Assembly: GCA_034231615.1 (NCBI GenBank)
Contig: CM067307.1
Coordinates: 1,518,001-1,582,000 of the forward strand
Source: Meghimatium bilineatum
Taxonomy: Eukaryota > Mollusca > Gastropoda > Stylommatophora > Philomycidae
Reading direction: 5' to 3'
DNA length: 64,000 nucleotides
Shown: piece by piece, positions 56,701-62,310 of the stretch
Position numbering within the stretch: the first letter of the stretch is position 1
Layout: each line of letters starts with the position of its first letter
Translations under genes and position numbers: made by a program
The notes under the pieces: generated by a model
What the model saw: the letters and a program-made list of their open reading frames with translations, nothing else
The model's database searches: none
What the model was told of the DNA's origin: nothing

Positions 56701-57958
56701 ATTTTTCATGTTAAACTAAAAATCCTTGCTGTATTCTATGAAGCAAATATTAATACATTTTGAACTTCTATATATTTATCTATCAATAGTCGGATACTCA
56801 GTATAGCTTCTCCGGTTCCTTTGTTTTTCTAAAAACCGAATTGTTCTTCACCGACCTCCGTGTTTATCATGTAGATATTTATTTTCTATCAATATATAAA
56901 TATATAAAAGTCCAAAAAAGTATCTATATTTGCTTTATAGACTACAGAAAGGCTTTTGACAGAGTCCATCATGAAAAATTAATCAAGTGTCTTCAAGAAA
57001 TAGGCATAGATGGAAAAGTCATCAGACTGATTAGAAATATATATTGGAAACTAACTGCATCAATACGATGTGAAAACAGCTACTCGCCATACATAGAAAT
57101 AAGAAGAGGGGTAAGACAAGGATGCATTTTATCACCAAGCCTATTTAATATCTACACAGAGAATATCTTTACAAATACAGAAAAAATGCGAGGATTCAAG
57201 ATCAATGGGAAAAATAGCATCAGATACGCAGATTACACTGTTCTTGTAGCAGAAAGTGAACATGAACTACAAAGACTAATAGATCAAGCCAATAAATCAA
57301 GTAATGAATACGAACTAGATATAAATATACAAAAAACAAAACCATAATAATCAGTAAAGACACAGAAGAACAAGAGGTAAACATAAACATGCATGGAGAG
57401 AAACTACAACAAGTCAAACATTATCAATATCTTGGACACATAGTCACAAATGATATCAGATGTGAAACAGAAGTTAAAAGGAGAATAGGAATGGCTAAAA
57501 GTACCTTCAATGACAATAGAAAATTATTAATATCTAAACAAATTACAAACAAGTTAAAAATGAGGATGGTTGATGTGCAGGATTGTTCTTGTATTGATCC
57601 CAGTTTTTCTAACATTTCTGCTGTATAATCTCCCAGTGTGTTCAAACGTCCGGTGATACACGGCTAAGTAACTATTTTGTTGTCGTGTGTGTGTATGTGT
57701 GTGTGAGTGTGTGTGGTTATTTGTACGACTGTGTAGATGTGTGTGTACTTACCCGCGTGAGTGTGCATAAAATTGCTACTTGCTACACTTTGTTAGTGTA
57801 GAATACATTACTACTTGTTGCATTTGTCTTTATTTTGAAATGTCTTTTCTCTACAAGGCGGAAACCAACAATGTGTTGCTATTAATTGGTCAGACCAAAA
57901 GGGATGGTTTGATAATGACTGCAATATCCAAGGTCCATTCATCTGTGAGAAAAAGTAA
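35693..57958 (+). CDS. secreted single-domain C-type lectin (six coding exons)
   Basis: Joined coding exons are 35693-35713, 37574-37613, 43564-43658, 50249-50342, 53766-53885 and 57858-57958: 468 coding bases, 156 residues plus stop, the usual size for small invertebrate C-type lectins. Order: a hydrophobic signal peptide (start MKSCLLS, core VVLLLVVSCQC), then a long-form CTLD with a CELGW...CY pair, WIVASSSC, GARLVEI, AWIGA, GWHPGEPNN, QQCVAINW and WFDNDC...FICE. All six CTLD cysteines are present. Such proteins are secreted and bind glycans in innate defence or shell/mucus matrices; the role here is not known. Intron phases (0,1,0,1,1) agree at each junction, and the tail of each exon supplies the right bases for the next. 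Of the usual Ca2+ ligands EPN is kept, but the Glu before the fifth cysteine is Gln and WND reads WFD. Introns contain about 22 kb of arrays and LINE debris. An in-frame upstream ATG at 35672 would add seven residues. Confidence 0.85.
35742..37135. repeat. 32-bp minisatellite array in lectin intron 1
   Basis: About 43 copies of TGAGCACAGATAGAATTATG plus AGTGTTGTTGTC. Units differ chiefly by GAGCACAG versus GAGCGCAG, a CpG/CpA difference. Copies become shorter and more diverged after about 36750. Confidence 0.97.
37230..37500. repeat. about 28-bp degenerate tandem repeat
   Basis: About ten diverged copies of ATATGTGTATCTTTGCTACA plus TGTGTAAG. Confidence 0.85.
37574..37613 (+). CDS. lectin coding exon 2 (signal peptide core)
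   Basis: Acceptor TTTTACTTCCACAG, then 40 bases reading FRVVLLLVVSCQC plus the first base of a Gly/Val codon, then a GTAAGA donor (phase 1). The run of V and L followed by small residues and Cys is typical of a signal-peptide h-region and cleavage area. A TAG lies in frame upstream at 37550, so the segment needs an earlier exon to supply the start. Confidence 0.65.
37618..37692. repeat. 15-bp tandem repeat at lectin exon 2 donor
   Basis: Five near-perfect copies of GTCATGTATAATTAT, starting only a few bases after the GTAAG donor of exon 2. Confidence 0.95.
37800..38130. repeat. purine-rich GA low-complexity tract
   Basis: About 330 bp almost entirely of A and G on the + strand, including a G9 run near 38024. 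It could form triplex or non-B DNA. The arginine/glutamate-rich open frames here are artefacts. Confidence 0.95.
38395..39565 (-). mobile_element. LINE RT fragment in lectin intron 2
   Basis: Minus-strand reading gives RT motifs: HITKILLKIIRERIKNKID with EEKFGFRKNKGTREAI (39012-39221), then YIEIRRGIRQGCIISPSLFN and a degraded catalytic box reading YVYDAILLAERE (38630-38941). Further down it aligns with the region before the C-terminal domain seen at 46145-46690 and 54612-55150 (same family). The usual YADDAVLLAE is broken and several stops are present. Confidence 0.85.
39566..40194. other. intron 2 spacer
   Basis: Possibly the 5' continuation of the LINE (39720-39930, minus strand). It otherwise holds only a C16 homopolymer near 40130-40145. 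Confidence 0.4.
40195..40330. repeat. about 19-bp tandem repeat
   Basis: Copies of GTCAAGATGTAACATA/GGACAC. Related to the 37-bp repeat at 24771-25030. Confidence 0.85.
40331..40625 (+). repeat. dispersed repeat block, copy 2, with 47-bp tandem expansion
   Basis: The first 150 bp match 25031-25190. The last part of that block, AGTATAGCTGCTTCATTGCA plus CATTCCATATTGCACATAAGCCATGAA, is repeated four times here but is single at copy 1. Confidence 0.85.
40626..40954. other. intron 2 spacer
   Basis: Holds a (TA)n tract near 40880-40899; nothing else recognised. Confidence 0.4.
40955..41195 (+). mobile_element. LINE RT C-terminal fragment
   Basis: The + strand reads LTISKKKM, then, after a frameshift, LDIVDHFIYLGSSVNNE, the conserved FxYLGS segment downstream of the YxDD box in endonuclease-type LINEs. 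It is short and broken. Confidence 0.6.
41215..41892. repeat. about 65-bp minisatellite array
   Basis: Ten to eleven copies of a unit containing AGTTATAAGACCAGCAACAG, ACGAGATGGCAAAAGTGGAC and TGATTCCTTGCGCATGT. The last copies (41690-41830) include two near-identical units, a fresh duplication. The cysteine-rich minus frames are artefacts. Confidence 0.95.
41893..42724. other. intron 2 unique sequence
   Basis: AT-rich with a small 22-bp triplicate of GTATTTGGTATGTTATGT near 42410-42450. No gene is supported. Confidence 0.4.
42725..43138 (+). mobile_element. RNase H LINE 3' fragment
   Basis: The + strand reads RNKRADVLADKALVKGTEI, the end of an RNase H domain, then RKRRLTGKIRRTHNQQLTGT and LMERQAEHIWECPQ, a tail close to the one near 5500-5640. 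Stops and frameshifts are present. Confidence 0.7.
43140..43335 (+). mobile_element. mariner-type transposase fragment
   Basis: Open reading with EFLTKHNIPLFLQPPYSPDV, then FPCDFFLTPQLK and KEIKDKATIQM, the highly conserved third-Asp region of mariner transposases (PPYSPDLAPCDFFLFP). Only about 60 codons remain, with no terminal repeats seen. It lies between a LINE fragment and lectin exon 3. Confidence 0.8.
43564..43658 (+). CDS. lectin coding exon 3 (CTLD start)
   Basis: Acceptor GGTTGTGTTTCAG, 95 bases, then a GTAAAT donor. Enters in phase 1 and leaves in phase 0. Encodes VYSSSNCELGWIKFSGYCYG then FFSEQVSWIVAS, the long-form CTLD N-terminal cysteine pair and the W of the first helix. Confidence 0.88.
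43815..44395. repeat. minisatellite of donor-like words in lectin intron 3
   Basis: Irregular array of AATGGTAAGTGGTAAGATGG and TTATTTTCC phrases, period about 29 with many length variants. About two dozen GGTAAGT words match the 5' splice-site consensus. Confidence 0.93.
44520..45130 (-). mobile_element. zinc-finger-tailed LINE, 3' end
   Basis: Minus-strand frames 44886-45116 (LLYASETWTVHRRHKRKLNH, then RKVMNIRWQDKIPD) and 44716-44928 (YHLVRMSDHRLLK, GQKKRYSDSLKNSL) are the post-RT region. A C-terminal finger follows with VIRCPNCPM, but one His is lost and a stop intervenes. Same family as 13515-15295. Confidence 0.85.
45174..45684. repeat. 31-bp array, 16 apparently identical copies
   Basis: TATTATTCTAGGCAAACATA plus AATAGCACAAT repeats exactly every 31 bp from 45181 to 45677, which is sixteen full units. 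I see no mismatch among copies. Confidence 0.98.
45750..46035. repeat. 34-38 bp degenerate repeat
   Basis: About eight copies of TCTATTCCCATCTAAACACG plus TCAACAATCGGTGC with point differences. Confidence 0.88.
46145..46690 (-). mobile_element. LINE 3' end with (ATG)n tail
   Basis: The minus frame 46164-46670 is open for 168 codons: MAKSTFNGMRKLLISKQ, YSILMYGSETWTLNKQLEDK, RRIGRTSWKEKKTNKEVLKT, YFGHIKRHDTLLKTL and ARGRQRYTWESNITRW. This is the C-terminal domain of an endonuclease-type LINE. The element ends in a TGATGATGATGAA simple-repeat tail (minus strand, about 46153-46165), a known feature of RTE-like elements. The copy is 5'-truncated but its remaining frame is unbroken, so it is a relatively recent insertion. 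Confidence 0.85.
46805..49455. repeat. 2.65-kb array of 45/46-bp units in lectin intron 3
   Basis: About 58 copies of TTTTTGACAGGAATCATGCC, TGCATACATGTCCAAACC and ATGCTAG. Two unit lengths differ by one base (ACAGGAAT versus ACAAGGAAT), and secondary variants TTGCTAG, ATGCACG and ATGCAAG mark sub-types. Blocks recur at offsets of about 503, 318 and 91 bp, so multi-unit segments have been copied. Open frames on both strands are artefacts. Confidence 0.97.
49690..50155 (+). mobile_element. RNase H LINE 3' fragment
   Basis: The + strand reads GWNERVD after a CPGHAG-like segment (broken by a frameshift), then DGQPMDRADILIALRESSRS, EDFQRNEHESISRICELGVK and finally LKWRSEHLWTCPV. This is the end of RNase H and a C-terminal CPxC-like tail. 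The closing bases are directly followed by sequence leading to lectin exon 4. Confidence 0.65.
50249..50342 (+). CDS. lectin coding exon 4
   Basis: Acceptor CTTTTTCTACAG, 94 bases, then a consensus GTAAGT donor. Enters in phase 0 and leaves in phase 1. Encodes SSCASLYGARLVEIDSKERN then DWIQSQVDSLK, the conserved CTLD Cys and GAxLVxI strand. Confidence 0.9.
50343..50885 (+). other. lectin intron 4, leading part
   Basis: Unique AT-rich sequence after the donor; no other feature recognised. Confidence 0.5.
50886..52640. repeat. 41-bp array of acceptor-like words in lectin intron 4
   Basis: About 42 copies of TTGTCAACAACTGTCACACT, TTTCAGACCACGCCCCCAGC and C. Most units contain CACACTTTTCAG followed by A, which resembles a 3' splice site. 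The last ten units change to GTTGCCAACAAATGTTACAC and are a separate sub-family. Proline/threonine-rich frames here are artefacts. Confidence 0.97.
52960..53062. repeat. 23-bp tandem repeat
   Basis: Four copies of TCTCTAGCAAGTTGTCCCGA plus TTT. Confidence 0.93.
53118..53565. repeat. 52-bp tandem repeat
   Basis: About eight copies containing AGAAGCAGTGAGTTACTAAT, GTACCGACGTGGTCAGTGAT and GTATTTCCTAGG. It ends about 200 bp before lectin exon 5. Confidence 0.95.
53766..53885 (+). CDS. lectin coding exon 5 (WIG and EPN motifs)
   Basis: Acceptor GTATGTTCACAG, 120 bases, then a GTAAAT donor. Enters and leaves in phase 1. Encodes VGAWIGANERLHPGVWLWTP, SNRDLTRFKGWHPGEPNNA: the WIG core strand and the EPN sugar/Ca2+ loop. 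Confidence 0.92.
54180..54605 (+). mobile_element. LINE RT N-terminal fragment
   Basis: The + frame 54144-54569 reads AEIENAIKSIKCGTAACSDN, then TSTIFIPLPKKPRSVDCTYY, then HLTKILLKIIHERIKNKID. This is the start of RT in the same LINE family as 38395-39565. It is cut where a minus-strand LINE 3' end begins. Confidence 0.85.
54612..55155 (-). mobile_element. LINE 3' end with (ATG)n tail
   Basis: Minus-strand C-terminal domain closely similar to 46145-46690 (MAKSTFNDMRKILASEQITN, SETWTLNKQLEDRID, YFGHIKRDGTVLKTL, ARGRQRYKWESNITRW). The tail is TGATGATGATA-like at 54612-54624. Unlike the 46-kb copy it is frameshifted. Confidence 0.85.
55180..56350 (+). mobile_element. LINE RT to C-terminus fragment (second family)
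   Basis: The + strand reads CFIDYIKGFDCVKYHQVW, then VRQGCTLSPYLFNVYAENIM, then IRYADDTVLLTT (intact YADD), FEYLGANINSSGDCSVEIRR, YGCETWTLNKTISKRINSFE and LQYFGHLKRYDG. It diverges from the neighbouring fragments (for example YADDT and GxEYLGANI), so it is another LINE family. Frameshifts separate the pieces; the endonuclease is missing. Confidence 0.85.
56370..56862 (-). mobile_element. LINE RT fragment, left arm of inverted pair
   Basis: The minus frame 56360-56635 reads IEIRRGVRQGCILSPILFTI, then INNPRYVDDVVLLAE (YADD box changed to YVDD). It corresponds to the right arm at 56865-57565 in opposite orientation, separated by about 100 bp. Confidence 0.85.
56865..57565 (+). mobile_element. 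LINE RT fragment, right arm of inverted pair
   Basis: The + frame 56841-57347 reads CFIDYRKAFDRVHHEKLIKC, IEIRRGVRQGCILSPSLFNI, then SIRYADYTVLVAESEHELQ (second Asp of YADD lost). It continues with HYQYLGHIVTNDIRCETEVK and RIGMAKSTFN. Open for 168 codons but catalytically broken. Confidence 0.85.
57566..57857 (+). other. lectin intron 5, trailing part
   Basis: Contains a short GT-rich tract (57683-57720) and the TTTTCTCTACAAG acceptor. Confidence 0.6.
57858..57958 (+). CDS. lectin coding exon 6 (CTLD end and stop)
   Basis: Acceptor TTTTCTCTACAAG, entry in phase 1. Encodes GGNQQCVAINWSDQKGWFDN, DCNIQGPFICEKK and TAA. The last three conserved cysteines are here. The stop overlaps a consensus GTAAGT (57955-57960), so a further spliced exon cannot be excluded. 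I see no AATAAA in the next few hundred bases. Confidence 0.9.
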
Positions 57959-57959
57959 G

Positions 57960-58689
57960 TGAATGGTGTCTTGTATTGAATGTAATTCTATTCACACAAA
58001 AATTCGTTTTCGTGGGTAAATTTCAATGTTTCTCGGGGAATCTGAAGACCTTATTTGTGAAAAAATAGGAGGGATGGGGAATGTTGAACATGTTTTAAAT
58101 ATCCAGTACTAAATATCCAGTACTAAATACTATATTCAGATTTCCCAAGGAAATGGTGCTTAAACACCCAACCCCCCCCCCGTCCTATATTTTTTATCCA
58201 AGGCCATGATCCGAGTTAATTAAGATTTGCTTCAGTAAACAATTTAAAAAAAAACATCAGCTGAAACGTTTTGATTATATAAAAAAGACACAATATGTTA
58301 GAAAGATTAATCACGATGTTAAAGGTTCTATGGAGGAGAAAAAGAGACCGCCCAAGAGGTAGATTGACACATGATATACCCTGAACAGTTGTAATATAAC
58401 ACTAACAAAAATACGACAGCTTACACAGAACTGAGACACTTACAGAGTGACAGTGAGAGAAACGATCCGTAAAGGATGTATCACATTGATAAAGTTCTGA
58501 TTAGTATAGAACATGAAATTTTTGTGTGATTTGAAGTTTTAGAGTGTGGATATTGTTGCGCTGTAGTTTACAACTGTAGGCTATAGCATTAAACACCAGA
58601 CTGGTATTCATGTTGGTGACTATTTCACTGACTCTGGCCACCATCGGAGTGCCCAAGATATTCGTGCGATGATCTTTAAGTCGTGCTTC
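57960..58689. other. downstream of lectin stop
   Basis: AT-rich with a C-run near 58173; no polyadenylation hexamer or gene was recognised. Confidence 0.4.
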
Positions 58690-60605
58690 TCAGATGACTG
58701 TACACGACATGCACTTGAGAACCGCTATATACGAGTATATCAATCTGACACGATTGAGCCTTTTGGGATCAATGTCCGTCAGTCCTATCGATGATATCAT
58801 GTTGTTGATCGTTGCTATCCATAGCTGGTCAAATATTAGCTGGTGTAATGCTGAACCGACTTACACAGACAATCACAGATGATCTTCTGCCTGAAATTCA
58901 ATGCAGATTTCGTGATACTCGCGGGACAGTGGACATAATCTTTGATGACTGTCAACTACAAGACAAATTGAAGAACATCAAAGGGAACTTTTTTACAACA
59001 TTTGTAGACCTCACAAAATATGTTTGTCAATGTGAACAGAGTTGATCTGTGAATAGTACTCGCAAAATGTGTTTCTCACTGTGAACAGAGATGGCCTGTG
59101 AAAAGTACGCACAAAATGTGCTTTCCCACCCCCTACAAAAGTTTAGCCCCATTGTGTGACAGTTCCATGACGACATGGTGGCCGTTGTTATCAGTGATGG
59201 AGTGTCATCACCAGTTTTTACAGTAACAAATGAGATAAAACAAGGATGCTTTCTAGCTCCCACACTGTTCAGCCTGATGACTTCTGCTAAACTGACAGAA
59301 ACAGCTAGAACTAGTGACGTAACAGGAATAAAATAAGATACAGAACACAAAGTAAACTTTTCAACCTTCGACGTTTGCAAACCAAAACTCAGGTGTTAGA
59401 TGCACTGGTCAGGGAGCTCCTGTATTAAGATGACTGCGCATTGTATGCTGATGCAGCAGACAGTTTGCATGTCACACTAGACTAAGTTACTGAAGTTGCG
59501 ACAACTTTGGTTTCACCATCAATACAAATAAAACGAAGGTCATATTTCAACCCACATCCAACAGACCACAACTTAAATCTCCATATAAGGATCAAAGAAA
59601 AAAATCTTCAAGCAGTCAATAATTTTACCTACCTGGACAGCACTCTCTCACAAGATGTAACCATCGATACTTAGGTAAACAACATAATAGCGAAAGCTAG
59701 TGCCACATTTGGAAGACTGCGAAAAAATGTATGGGAAACAAGGGGAATAACAACTATAAACAAGAAACGTATAGTTTACTAAGCAACAGTAATATCATCA
59801 CTCCTTTATGCATGTGAAACATGGACAGTATATGTCAGACGCGCTAGAAAGCTCAATCACATCCATCTAAGCTGCCTTCGTAAGATACTCAACATCCATT
59901 GGTGGGATAAATACCAGACAGTGAAGTACTGATGAAATCTAAGTCTGTAAGCTTACAATGTTGATGAAATCTAAGTCTGTAAGCTTACAATGTTGATGAA
60001 ATCTAAGTCTGTAAGCTTACAATGTTGATGAAATCTAATTCTGTAAGCAAACAATGTTGATGAAATCTAAGTCTGTAAGCATACAAACAATGTTGATGAA
60101 ATCTAAGTCTGTAAGCATACAAACAATGTTGATGAAATCTAAGTCTATAAGCTTACAAACAATGTTGATGAAATCTAAGTCTGTAAGCATACAAACAATG
60201 TTGATGAAATCTAAGTCTATAAGCTTACAAACAATGTTGATGAAATCTAAGTCTGTAAGCATACAAAGAATGTTGATGAAATCTAAGTCTGTAAGCTTAC
60301 ATACAATGTTGATGAAATCTAAGTCTATAAGCATACAAACAATGTTGATGAAAGTGCAGACACACTTGGCAGGACACATGGTCTGCATGAATGATCATAA
60401 TCTACCAAAGTAGTTTTGTTATATGGAGAACTTCAGACTGGCTTCCGCAAGGCAGGAGGACAGAAAAAGCGTTTTACAGATACTCTAAAGACATCACTGA
60501 CTGACTTCAAAATAGTCTCAAATTCATTTGATAATCTTGCACAAAACAGATTCAACTGGCGCTGTTATTTTCCTCACTATATTGTATGGATGGGTTCATT
60601 GTAAG
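58690..60605 (+). mobile_element. zinc-finger-tailed LINE fragment, interrupted by its own minisatellite
   Basis: The + strand RT is readable from 58812 (LAGVMLNRLTQTITDDLLPE, CRFRDTRGTVDIIF), through FVDLTKYVC and NEIKQGCFLAPTLFSLMTSA (near 59225), to SSLLYACETWTVYVRRARKL near 59800 and CLRKILNIHWW. After the repeat at 59931-60355 it resumes with THLAGHMVCMNDHNLPK, GQKKRFTDTLKTSLTDFK and NSFDNLAQNRFNWR. The YxDD region and several frames are broken. Same family as 13515-15295. Confidence 0.85.
59931..60355. repeat. 32/36-bp minisatellite derived from LINE coding sequence
   Basis: First about three units of 32 bp (GATGAAATCTAAGTCTGTAA, GCTTACAATGTT), then about nine of 36 bp (adding AAAC). 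The 36-bp units keep the LINE frame, repeating LMKSKSVSIQTM. Confidence 0.95.
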
Positions 60606-60630
60606 TTTTCACAGAATAAAACTAAACTTT

Positions 60631-60825
60631 GCAAACATATTCCTACAAACAAACATATTCCTACACACGCATATATTCCTACACACGCATATATTCCTAC
60701 ACACGCACATATTCCTACACACGCCATATATTCCTACACACAAACATATTCCTACACACGCCACATATTCCTACACACAGACATATATTCCTACACACGC
60801 ATATATTCCTACACACAGATAAGTT
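60631..60825. repeat. about 18-bp tandem repeat
   Basis: About eleven copies of ATTCCTACACACGCATAT with length variants, starting near the 3' end of the LINE. Confidence 0.93.
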
Positions 60826-61019
60826 ACTGATATGTTCGCCTACAACATGAGTTCCGACACAACCAAAAGAAACATAACACACAGAGAAGAAAAAGTTGTA
60901 GAACGATGTTCGAGAATCGGTCTCTGCTAGCAGAACAGAAATGTATTGTCCGTACAGGTCGTGTTTGAATATATTTTATTATATTTTCTATTATTTTTGT
61001 TTGAGTTCGTCCATCACAT

Positions 61020-61640
61020 GATGATGATGATTACATACATTTTATGACATTCAGTTAGAGTTATGCCGTTTATTATGAGTTTGTAGATGACTAGTAAGCC
61101 ATATTGTGGCCGCAAATGTCCGTGGACATTTCGGGCATTGGATGACCACTTTGAATGATTTTTAATCTACCCGAGACTTTCTAGCTACTCTCCACTGTTG
61201 TTGAGCTGATGCATTTCTCCTCTTTTCACAAGGTGATGTGGGTTTTTTTGTTTACTGTAGAGCGACATGTAACTCTGTTTAGTTCTTCCCATGTATCTTG
61301 GACTATTTCAAACGGTTTCAGTGGTGTCTTTATGAAGGCTTTGAAACACTTCTTTTGGCCACATTGAGAACGTATGTCGTTCTACAATTCACCATAGAGA
61401 GAAGTATGTTTAACAGGAAATGATCTGATATACGTAGCACATGGACTGCACACAGAATCTGAGATTGCATCAGAATAGTGTCAATGCTAGGGATAACAGC
61501 TCAATCAATGACATTGGCATCTTGAATCTTGTGTTGCCATCGGTGATTCCCACATTATGTGTCACGGATACCATGATGCTGTTAGTGCTCACTGTTCTAT
61601 ATTGTTTATATTTCGTAGACAAGAGTTTCAGGGTCAAAGA
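61020..61640 (-). mobile_element. zinc-finger-tailed LINE, 3' end
   Basis: On the minus strand the finger VIQCPKCPRTFAATIWLTSH then LQTHNKRH is readable, with both Cys and both His present. Upstream comes the GQKK/SLK region corresponding to 44716-44928, with frameshifts. A (TGATGA)n-like stretch lies just beyond its 3' end (61017-61031). Same family as 44520-45130. Confidence 0.8.
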
Positions 61641-61715
61641 GTGCATTCCGCAAAGAAAATAAATGAATATTTGGGAGGGGGTTTCTGACTTGATGACTAA
61701 GTGTCATACAGAAAG

Positions 61716-61792
61716 GTACTATATACCTACTGTACTTTGTACCTACTGTACTTTGTAACTACTGTACTCTGTACCTACTGTAATATGTACCT
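61716..61792. repeat. short GTACCTACTGTACTTT repeat
   Basis: Four degenerate copies of about 19 bp. Confidence 0.8.
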
Positions 61793-61829
61793 CTCAACGA
61801 AGAAGCGGGAGTATCAACCATAACACTTA

Positions 61830-62010
61830 ACTCAGTAGCTCAAGCAATAATTTCCAAGAATCTCGAAAAAAATTTGTTTCGTACCCACGAACTCGCGATG
61901 AAATTCGAACACACGAACTTAATTACAATGCAAACCGCTAAACCACCGCACCAGGGAGATCTTGAGTACAAAGCGAACCGCTAAATCACTGCGCCAAGTG
62001 ACCCCTATCC
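61830..62010 (-). mobile_element. tRNA-derived SINE head
   Basis: Minus-strand reading gives GGTGGTTTAGCGGTTTGCAT (A box) and GTGTTCGAATTTC (B box) with tRNA-like spacing, at about 61885-61960. A second partial A-box region (GTGATTTAGCGGTTCGC) lies next to it at 61970-62000, suggesting a partial dimer. The fold is too degraded to call a tRNA gene. Confidence 0.5.
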
Positions 62011-62310
62011 CATATAGGTGAATGGACAGAGCAAGAAGATAAAAAAACGCACTACTTGGTTCAATTCCAGTTTAAGTACCAGAATCACGACAATTGGGAA
62101 GTGTTTAGCTCGAAGTTCATCAGACATCTAAGAGCACAGATCTATACTTTCAGTGTTTCAGTCAGCTGTTGGTTATTTAGGATCTTTCCAGAAAGGAAAT
62201 ATTTCTCTTTTCATGGTCACTTTCAGTTCTAACGTTCTCTAAACGTGTACATTATATATTGCATCACTTCATGAGCCGCATCATCATCAACCACTCTAAA
62301 CATTAATCCG
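62011..62310. other. unassigned spacer
   Basis: No feature recognised before the final array. Confidence 0.4.

Noticed and set aside
61885-62000. tRNA gene candidate
   Set aside because: A and B boxes are present but the stems do not pair well and it lies in a SINE-like context; annotated as a SINE head instead.
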